In this document: piece after piece, positions 57,001-64,000 of the stretch
How positions within the stretch are numbered: the first letter of the stretch is position 1
How the letters are laid out: each line of letters begins with the position of its first letter
Assembly: GCA_019155205.2 (NCBI GenBank)
Contig: JAHNZQ020000172.1
Coordinates: 2,176,771-2,240,770, forward strand
Length of the DNA stretch: 64,000 bases
Direction of reading: 5' to 3'
From: Gracilaria vermiculophylla
Taxonomy: Eukaryota; Rhodophyta; Florideophyceae; Gracilariales; Gracilariaceae
Notes under the pieces: generated by a model
Seen by the model: only the letters and a program-made list of their open reading frames with translations
Told to the model about the DNA's origin: nothing
The model's database searches: none
Position numbers and translations under genes: made by a program

Positions 57001-57474
57001 TAGAAGTTTTTAAAAATCGAAAGCTGTTTAGAATGGTGTGTAATGACCAGGAAGCATTACAGCGAGAATATGTTACTCAATTTCAAAGGGGTGTAAACGT
57101 AAGCGAATTAAACGCGCACGTAAATGCGGTGTATTACTTTGTAGTTGGCAAAGAAGGTTTTGGACTTGTGTGGACGTACTGAACTGGCGCACAGTGTTGG
57201 TATCATTTCGAATAAGATAGGTAACGTTTTCTAAAAAGATGTGCGAAAGCATTTTAAAGGCAGGTTTGAGTGTATAATGGTGGATTATTGTGAGTTGCGA
57301 ACCTTCCCGACGGGTTTTTAGCAACGTCAGTTTCAACGTCAGTTTCAATTTTTCGGACTTGCAATTGCAGACTTCCGGCTACCCAACGTTGTTAAAACGG
57401 AGAAAATTTGGTAGGGTTTTCACGAAAACCCTGTTTTTGGGTGTTTAATGAATGTTTTTGGCAAAGCTTTAAAT
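57001..57474. other. no recognised gene
   Basis: Short frames only; it leads into G-rich telomere-like motifs. Confidence 0.4.
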
Positions 57475-57813
57475 TTGAGGGGTTAGGGGAAGGTTTTCTG
57501 GTCGAGAATAATGGCAAAATTGCATTATTTGAAAAAAGAATACCTTCCCATACACACGAAAAAACTGGGCTTTGCCTAGTTGTTTTCATGTAGCATTGGC
57601 AAAACATGCCTCATAAGGCGCTCACAGCGTTAGGGGTTTAGGGGTAAGGGGTTGAGTTTTTCGGCCAGCAGAAGACGTAGTTAGCGGTTTAGGGGTTAAG
57701 GAGGAGGGGTTTAGGAGCGGTTTGTCGCCTCGATGACCAGATAGCAGTGGTTTAGGGGTTCATGAGGTCGCCCGTGAGATATGCCGGCGGTTTGTCGCCT
57801 CGATGACCAGATA
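57475..57813. repeat. scattered telomere-like motifs and a 26-bp direct repeat
   Basis: GGGGTTAGGGG at about 57477, GTTAGGGGTTTAGGGGTAAGGGG at about 57629-57652, GTTTAGGGGTTAAGG at about 57686 and GTTTAGGGGTTC at about 57749 recur on the plus strand. A 26-bp segment (CGGTTTGTCGCCTCGATGACCAGATA) occurs at 57718 and again at 57788. Confidence 0.55.
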
Positions 57814-60100
57814 TGATATAGATTTTAATTTATTTATAAAACTCAGAAATATTTGTGTTTTAAGTCGTAGGTTACAGATGGGATACCCTGAGTCAACATA
57901 CGTCGTTGCTCGTAAGTCAGAGTGTGACGGTAAGGGTTTTTGAAGGCGGTCAGGCCACTGCCTCAAAATTAATGAAAATTGTAGCCCATTGCATTTCCGC
58001 TTCATTTTGAGGGGTTTTCTCGGCGGGTAATGCTTAGTGAAGAAGCTTAACATATTTTTGTTTTCACCAAAATTGCAGTGCACAGCATAACTTGAGCTCT
58101 AAAACAACTTGGAATGTTAAACTTTTGTTTGATGTGATATGTAAAGCACTGCAGTTGATGTAAATCAAAATTGCACTCAATTTGAAATGCATTGTTTTGC
58201 GCATGTTTGTATTTTGTCAGTGCTAATCGCACGATGAAGCATGTTAATGTGCTCACTGTAAGCTTTCAAAACGAAGGTTTATTGTGTGATACGAACAAAA
58301 AGAAATTTCAAGTGTGATTCATGTCCATTTTTTCTGGCATTTATTAACGTATGGTTGTTTTGTAGTGGAATGTTTAGTGCACAAGGCAAAACAAGGATTA
58401 TTATTGTCATTATTAGGAGTGCCTCTAGAAGGTTATGTTTGTATTGCACTACATATTAAAGAAAAATGAAATGAAAATAAGAATAATGGCAAAAGTGCAA
58501 GCTACGGTTTAAAACATTGTGTTGCACGCTTTTACTGTGAAAGATGTGGTGTGGTTTCCAAAACGGGTGAGGACGTGTAAACGGAGGAGAAATAATACGG
58601 TGCGAGTTTAAACTGGGCTTTGTTTTTGAAACGCAAAGTTGAACGGTTTTAGGGAACGGAACGGGTACAGTACGCTGCTGCGCTTTTTTTTTTTTGCGAG
58701 CGTTATGCGTGTTGAATAATTTTTATAACGCACCGTAGCTTGTGTGCTTGGATGTAAGCGCACGAAAAGGTATTTAGCCGAAAGAAAGCAGGACGGTTTT
58801 TAAATTAGCACTCCAAAACAAAACAAAATAAAGCGCGGATTTAAACAATTATGGAGAGTGTTTGGGGATTATTGGCAAAGATGAAGTACGGTGACAATGG
58901 GCAGTTTAACAATACAGAGTTGTGAATTGAAGCCAGACTTGAGGGGGTAGTAGAGTACATGGTGGAATGATGAGAAAGAGTGTATTTGAAAAGTGTAATG
59001 TACTGTGGTTGTATTTGTGGCACGTGGTTGAAGGTGGTAGCTAAAACAAAATACGGTTAACGACTAGTAAAAAGGTGCTTTAGAGCAATGTACACGTGAA
59101 GGAGGATTAACGTATAAAACTGTTGTATTTGATGACAAAGGTGCAGTCATAAAAAAAAAAGAAGAAAAAGAAAGGTTTTACCCGTTTTGAGCTGTGTTTT
59201 GTATGCGCATGGAAATATATTGAGACATTTGATCATTTGATGGAACAGAATGGGTGGAGAGAACAGAGTTTTGTACGGCGTTACGGGTGCAGCGCAAGAA
59301 GGGAATGGTTTGTGTGCGTGTGTGATTACAATTGCTTACACTGAGTGGTACGTTGAGGTGTGTGTATCGCGGTGGGGCGGAAAAAAACACTGGTGCAAGC
59401 ACAAGCGCGATGGGAACGGTGGCGCGCACTTGGAAAACAACACACGTAAAAACTGGGCTGCGTGATGTGTTGAAAAAGAGCATATTGCACATAAGAAAAG
59501 GCGCAATGTTGGGCATTAAACGGTTGCAAGAATTTACAAGCAGTACAGCCTTTAAAACGAACTATACAGCTTGGTGCAGGAAAAAAAAAAAAAAAAAAAA
59601 AGGGGGCTTGTCACTGTGCAGCATATTTTTTAAAGTAATATAGCCAGCACTTTATTGCTCTATAACCGGCAACACGCTCAAGAGTAAAAAAAAGGAGTAG
59701 CAGCAGCCAGTATGAGTGTAAAATGCGTATTGTCAGCCAAGCGGCTACGCTTCTACGTGTGTGGCTGGTAAAATGTGTATAAACACGATGTTCAAGTGGG
59801 TTGCCAGCATTTTCAGTTTGGCAACAGCGCCGGCAAAGGGCGCTTGCACAGCACTTTTGGTCGCATTAGCTGTGATGAACAAACAATGAGGGCGCCGAAT
59901 GTATGAGCTGTTGTGCACAAAGCACATGTTTGTGCGCACATTATAGTTAATTTGCATGTCCTGCGTGCGTGCCAAAACTTTTGTTTTGTTGACAGCCAAA
60001 TGGTTTTCAGATTGAGACGTATTGCACAAGAGCTCACAAAAAAACTGCAGCAAACGATGAGTTGTCTGAAACATGTTTTTCTGAAAAAAAAAAAAAAAAA
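57814..60100. other. no recognised gene; poly-A tracts
   Basis: AT-rich with A-runs at about 59150, 59581-59602 and 60086-60102. Frames are short and not recognised. A minus-strand frame of about 120 aa starting in the poly-A (poly-Phe) stretch is likely spurious. Confidence 0.4.
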
Positions 60101-60664
60101 AGAGAGACATGAACATGGCGTCGGTAGGCGCGCGCGACGGGCGGGCGCGTGCGCGTGCGCGGCGCTGCGGTGCGCGGAGCGCGGTGCGCGGGCGGGCGGC
60201 GGGCGCAGCGGCGCAAAGGCAGAGCGCGCGAGCGCGGGCGCGCGCGTCGGGGCGTTGGCCAGAAACGAAGCGGCTACGCTCCGCGCGGCGCCCGTGGCGC
60301 AGTTGGACGCACGCCAGCGGCTGCGCGTCGCGGCGGTGCAGCAGGCAGCAGCGGCGGCGGCGCTGCGGAAGCGCTGGGCGTGCTGACGGTGGTGCCGCCG
60401 CGTTAAAAGTGCGTGCACATTTATGCGATGACGTAACTGCGCTGGTTTTTTGCAAAATGGAAAAAAAAAAGGAAGAGGGCGCGTTATTGATTTACACGTT
60501 GCACAACAATGGACACGCTGCGGTGGAACGAAGGGAACAGCGGGGAAGAGGTTGCGGAGCGAGTCAGTCAATACGGGCGCGCACAGGCGAACAATGCATG
60601 GCTGACGGCGGCGGTGAAGAGCGCGCGGGGGAGCCACACATGCGGCGCGAGCGCGCGGGAGCGG

Positions 60665-60665
<1 letters not shown>
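60101..60665. other. GC-rich island, possible gene 5' end
   Basis: The stretch from 60118 to 60400 is extremely GC- and CpG-rich like the promoter at 7058-7306. A plus-strand frame from ATG at 60509 (MDTLRWNEGNSGEEVAERV...) runs into the poly-G run. It could be a first exon, but nothing downstream continues it, so no gene is called. Confidence 0.35.

Positions 60666-60720
<55 letters not shown>
60666..60720. repeat. 55-nt poly-G run
   Basis: An uninterrupted G homopolymer, mirroring the poly-C run at 10744-10820. Its length may be wrong, and the frames through it (poly-Gly or poly-Pro) are not reliable. Confidence 0.9.
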
Positions 60721-60722
<2 letters not shown>

Positions 60723-60849
60723 CCATTCGATGAGGGGCTCTCCATGCGTTTGTCGTGGTGGTAGGGTGACTTTGGGGTGAGGTGATGTGTGGTACTTGGG
60801 TTGTCGCAGGGATGTTGAAGGCGGTTGGAGGGAGCTGTTGCTTAGAGAG

Positions 60850-61871
60850 GTTGAGAGAGCGTGGGCGAGAGGAGTAGGTGCGAACCCCGAAGGGAGTCGG
60901 GTGAGTGTCAAGAAGGTATTGGTTGCCCACTAATGATGCCGTGGCACCAACGTCACGTATACGGTAATGGGGGTGTGGACGGATGGTGGCTGCACGTGAA
61001 GGCGTGAACGCTACTAATCCGTACCGGGAGGCGAGAGAGGCAATGGATATTGTAGTACAGTGGCTCCTAAGGAAAAAATGGTGGTGTGGCCGAATGGTAT
61101 AATATTCCTCAGCAGGGCTCGTATTTTATTAGCTTGGGTCACGTGGTGCATAATACCGCCCACCTGCGCTACAGTATCCTTAAGCGACGGTAGAATTATT
61201 ATTTATTTTAGTTAATTTACGCAGGTAAGTAGTACAGTAGTGAGACCTGCCGAGACGGGCTCCCAGTTTGATAATTAATCTGCCGGGTGAGCTCCACCTC
61301 TGGGGAAGTAAAGAGAAGCACCCTTGAGTCTTCATCTACTTTTCCGGTTGGAATCTCTCGTCGATCAATTCAGGTTTCTAAGCCACCGATCCTCAGGTCG
61401 CATCGTAGCAACGCCTGTAGGAGCATTGTCCACCCAGTAAACCTTCCTCTCCGCTTGGTGTTTGCGGATCCCCTTTAATAATTCCCTCGGCTCGCGACAG
61501 CGGATAATGGAGATCATCTTTAGGAACCCGCACCTTTGGAGTCAACAAAAACTTCTAATAGACGTTTTGCTTTACTACCTCGAGAGGAGGGCTGACAGTA
61601 CCACAGATTTGAGGTTCCGTCTGATGTGCGGCGAGTGGCCGGCGCTGGGGATGTGGAGGGTTTCATGAGTTATCGGGATTGTGATCGGCCCCTGTTTTGT
61701 AATGGGAGAGAAGGTGCCATTGAGCGAGATAGTGCAAGTATGATGGAGGGGTGTAGGCAAGGAACGTTGGAGATGTGCAAGATGGGAGGGATGCGCGGCG
61801 CAGTTGAGGAGGAATATACCGTTCTCCGGGAGCTGGATGTCGGTCGCAAGATTGTACTCTAAAGTGGTCAT
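60850..61871 (-). pseudogene. copia protease / GAG-pre-integrase region, split by a solo LTR (Copia-2)
   Basis: Minus-strand coding from 61871 to 61606 contains a LLNCAAHPSHLAH segment, resembling the D-[SC]-GA-x-x-H protease site but with Asp changed to Asn, and an NGTFSPITKQGPITI...LHIP strand series. It continues after the LTR (61050 to about 60850) with IASLASRYGLVAFTPS and VGNQYLLDTH, the segment that follows NLLSVS in copia proteins. The frame runs across the LTR if one target duplication is removed. The DNA is GC-rich, unlike Copia-1. The downstream part is lost in the poly-G region. Confidence 0.6.
61051..61605 (+). repeat. solo LTR-L copy (H)
   Basis: 555 bp, TGTAGTACAGTGG to CAGTACCACA. 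Flanks GATAT (61046-61050) and GATTT (61606-61610) match at four of five positions, a probable mutated duplication. It splits a copia-like protease frame. Confidence 0.9.
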
Positions 61872-63003
61872 GCGAAGGAAGCGTTCATTACGTAGGCGTT
61901 GGTCAGAGGGTAGGTCCTGCGCAGCGTGTGCGTGCGCCTCTCATTTAACTTGTTGTAGGTGGAAATCTTCATTACTATGGGTGACACAACCGTGCACACC
62001 GCAACATTTGTTAGTGTATCCGTGGGGACGAGGATGATTGGAGTACGGCTTAGCTCGAGTCCGACGTAGGCGCAGTACTGGTTTCAGGCTCTGTGGAGGA
62101 GCAGGAGGGAGAGCGTTGTACGGTAGGGCGCTCTGCAGAGGAGCAGCAGGGAAAGCGGTGTACGGAAGAGAACTCTGTAATCGCGACGAAACAGTTGTGG
62201 TTTGTTGGAGAAACAGTGCTTGTTAGAGACGATTGGTGAATTCACTGATGGAGAGGGGTGGAGAATCTGCCATGACAATAGCTTGTTGATAAAAATCGGG
62301 ATGCGACATCAATCCGTTCATGAGGTATTTCACAGTGATGCGTTCATCATCGATATGTGGAAACTCTGCATTCAATATTTTGGTTCTTATGGCAAGGTTT
62401 TGAGAGATGTAGTCCTTTGTGGACGTCCTATCGGCAAATGTAATACTGCAAGCCCCCTAATCAAGGGCATCGTGATCCTTCATGTTACTCTGTCGGATGT
62501 GTGCCGACAGAAGGTTTACGGTCTGTAGGGGAGATCTGAGGAGGATGTCTGTAGGGAGGTGTTCGAAAATGTTGTCAGGAAGGTTTTGCATAAAAAGAAA
62601 TTTGATTTTGTATATATTTTTTGGATGTGTGTTTGCAATATCTTAGTCGCTGGGAGTAAGGACATCCGAGGTGAGTATATTGTCAGCAGCAATGAGAGCA
62701 GCGTTGAAGATTTAAGCGTCTTTCTAGAATACAAAGTTTTTGTAAGAGAGCTTGGGTTGTTAATTTGAGTCCATTGTTCGACAAGGATGAGGCAAAGTCT
62801 CAGCACGGGAGAGGCTGCGTAGAGATAATTCGGTACCGCCCAGGATTTTGTCCACAAAGCGTGCAGTACTGCACAGGACCCTGCTTTGGACTGTGTCCGG
62901 GAACAGGAATCCGTAGAGCCACCCCTTCTGCGGAATGAAAAAAGCTGATCGCTTCCTCTTCCGTCCATGAGCAAGAGCTATGAGCCTTTTAACCTTGTAA
63001 CTA
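61872..63003. other. no confident gene
   Basis: The part to about 62500 may include the gag of Copia-2 on the minus strand, but no zinc knuckle was certain. From 62516 to 63003 minus-strand frames (152 and 100 aa) may be the broken C-terminal part of the gene at 63004. Confidence 0.35.
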
Positions 63004-63942
63004 TCACATAGCATCCCTCCAACAGCTGCAAATGTTTTTAGAGGCAAGGAGTGTGGCGGCATAGCTCAAAAGCTCCTGTGAAACGTCAAACATGAAATCA
63101 GCTGTTCCTTGAACTTTGTTTAACCTTTTGCGATAGCTCTCCAAAGAATGAAATGTTTGTGACGACTCCAGCAGGTATTGTCTTTCAAGCATTCGCCAGC
63201 CGAAAAAAGCGTTGATGGCTATCGTCTTGATGGTTTGTGCATCAATCTTTTGCTCCCATTTAAAATGAGATGTTGAGCCTCTCAAGATTTCTCTCTGTTG
63301 CGTAGCCCCATCGACTCCAGCTTTGGTTTTGTAGTAAAACGTTTGGGTTGAGTGTTTGAAAAGCTTCAGGGGTGGGGAAAATCCCTCTTTCCGCACATGG
63401 TCGTCAATTGTATGCCAAAACTTGTGCCTTGTCAGCAACGTTCGCTGGAATTTTGCAGTAACAAACGACGGGATGGTGAGAGTGTCCTCATGAGCCAACT
63501 TTACAATTGGACTGGCGATATCCATTAAGACATCCTCGCACGTCCGAAGCACCATCTCAGAACATCTATAGACGACAATATACAGAATTCCCATCTCAGC
63601 GGCGGCAACATAAATGCCAATCCGAAGACCAAGCACGAACACCCGTTGCCTGATTTGAGCCTTGTGCCCTTTAAAGATGTACTTGTGGAATGTATTATCT
63701 CCTGCCTCACAAAGCACCTCGTCTGGGCATGAAAGCAATACTGCTTCTCATACGCTTGAATCTGCCACCCTAGTCTTGATCTCCACGCATGCAAGGATGA
63801 TGTCGTTGCCTTCACCATCTTGCAATGTTACCTCACCCACGCCTTCGGAGTCATAGATAGATTTATCGAGCACTGCTATCCCATCTGGTGAGCAGGCAAG
63901 GAAACGACGCTCCTTAACAACCAACATTCCTACTTCAAACAC
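63004..63942 (-). pseudogene. PD-(D/E)XK nuclease-like (YqaJ-type) protein fragment
   Basis: One minus-strand frame with a single stop (TGA at 63745-63747) spans 313 codons and runs to near the window edge. The upstream part has RFLACSPDGIAVLD and, about 25 residues later, ACVEIKTR. This spacing and SPDG...EIK wording match the active site of PD-(D/E)XK exonucleases of the YqaJ/lambda-exonuclease group. Downstream are HKAQIRQRVFVLGLRIGIYVAAAE and GVDGATQQREIL...AINAFFGWRML, which I cannot place. Such proteins in algae and oomycetes often belong to repeated, transposon-associated families. The upstream start lies outside or was missed. Either it is a pseudogene or the stop lies in an unrecognised intron. 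Confidence 0.55.
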
Positions 63943-64000
63943 GGCTGTTACAAAGGGCTTTGCTCGAAGTGCACTTAAAACGGCGCATTCGTTCGCGCTT

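Noticed and set aside
59745..60745. Minus-strand proteins with poly-Phe and poly-Pro runs
   Set aside because: They start or run through poly-A and poly-G homopolymers, overlap each other and match no family.
1..64000. CRISPR array or bacterial operon
   Set aside because: No regularly spaced short repeats were seen, and introns, Kozak contexts and retrotransposons show the DNA is eukaryotic.

Overview
This window is nuclear DNA from a eukaryote, most likely an alga. It carries a plastid-type ABC1 kinase, Golgi-type glycosyltransferase and acyl-CoA synthetase genes, two short GT-AG introns, and very GC-rich promoters and coding DNA. These sit in AT-rich, transposon-filled DNA. A red alga fits the few, short introns and the mixture of Ty3/gypsy, Ty1/copia and Tc1 elements, but the species assignment is inference.

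Layout. 1-2.7 kb: fragments of a 553-bp LTR family (called LTR-L here) and several decayed Tc1-like transposons. 4.0-13.0 kb: the only convincing host-gene island. It holds an ABC1/ADCK-like kinase (minus, with an 18-nt micro-exon), a divergently transcribed unknown 162-aa protein, a type II membrane fucosyltransferase-like enzyme, a proline-rich protein, an assembly gap bounded by poly-C, and a long-chain acyl-CoA synthetase. 13.6-22.6 kb: Tc1 copies around a structurally complete Ty3/gypsy chromovirus (Gypsy-1) with LTRs, target-site duplications, PBS and PPT, but nonsense-riddled genes. 23.3-34.4 kb: a second, about 10-kb LTR element (Gypsy-2). It has a pol with chromodomain on the minus strand and a long decayed ORF on the opposite strand between pol and its 3' LTR. 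37.0-39.6 kb: a truncated third gypsy element interrupted by an LTR-L copy. 41-44.5 kb: a deeply decayed copia element. 45-57 kb: diverged dispersed repeats, two solo LTR-L copies (one with a perfect 5-bp duplication), a small gypsy RT fragment, a copia-like primer-binding site and Tc1 copies. 57-60.7 kb: telomere-like motifs, a GC-rich island and a 55-nt poly-G run. 60.8-61.9 kb: a copia protease region split by a solo LTR-L. 63.0-63.9 kb: part of a PD-(D/E)XK (YqaJ-like) protein with one nonsense codon.

The host genes do not form a pathway. Kinase and unknown gene share a 249-bp GC-rich divergent promoter region. The synthetase and fucosyltransferase-like genes suggest lipid activation and glycan synthesis. 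The rest of the window records successive transposon insertions, nested into each other and decayed largely by changes compatible with C-to-T transitions. The most unusual points are the micro-exon carrying the kinase catalytic loop, the antisense ORF of Gypsy-2, and the repeated inverted arrangements of LTR-L.
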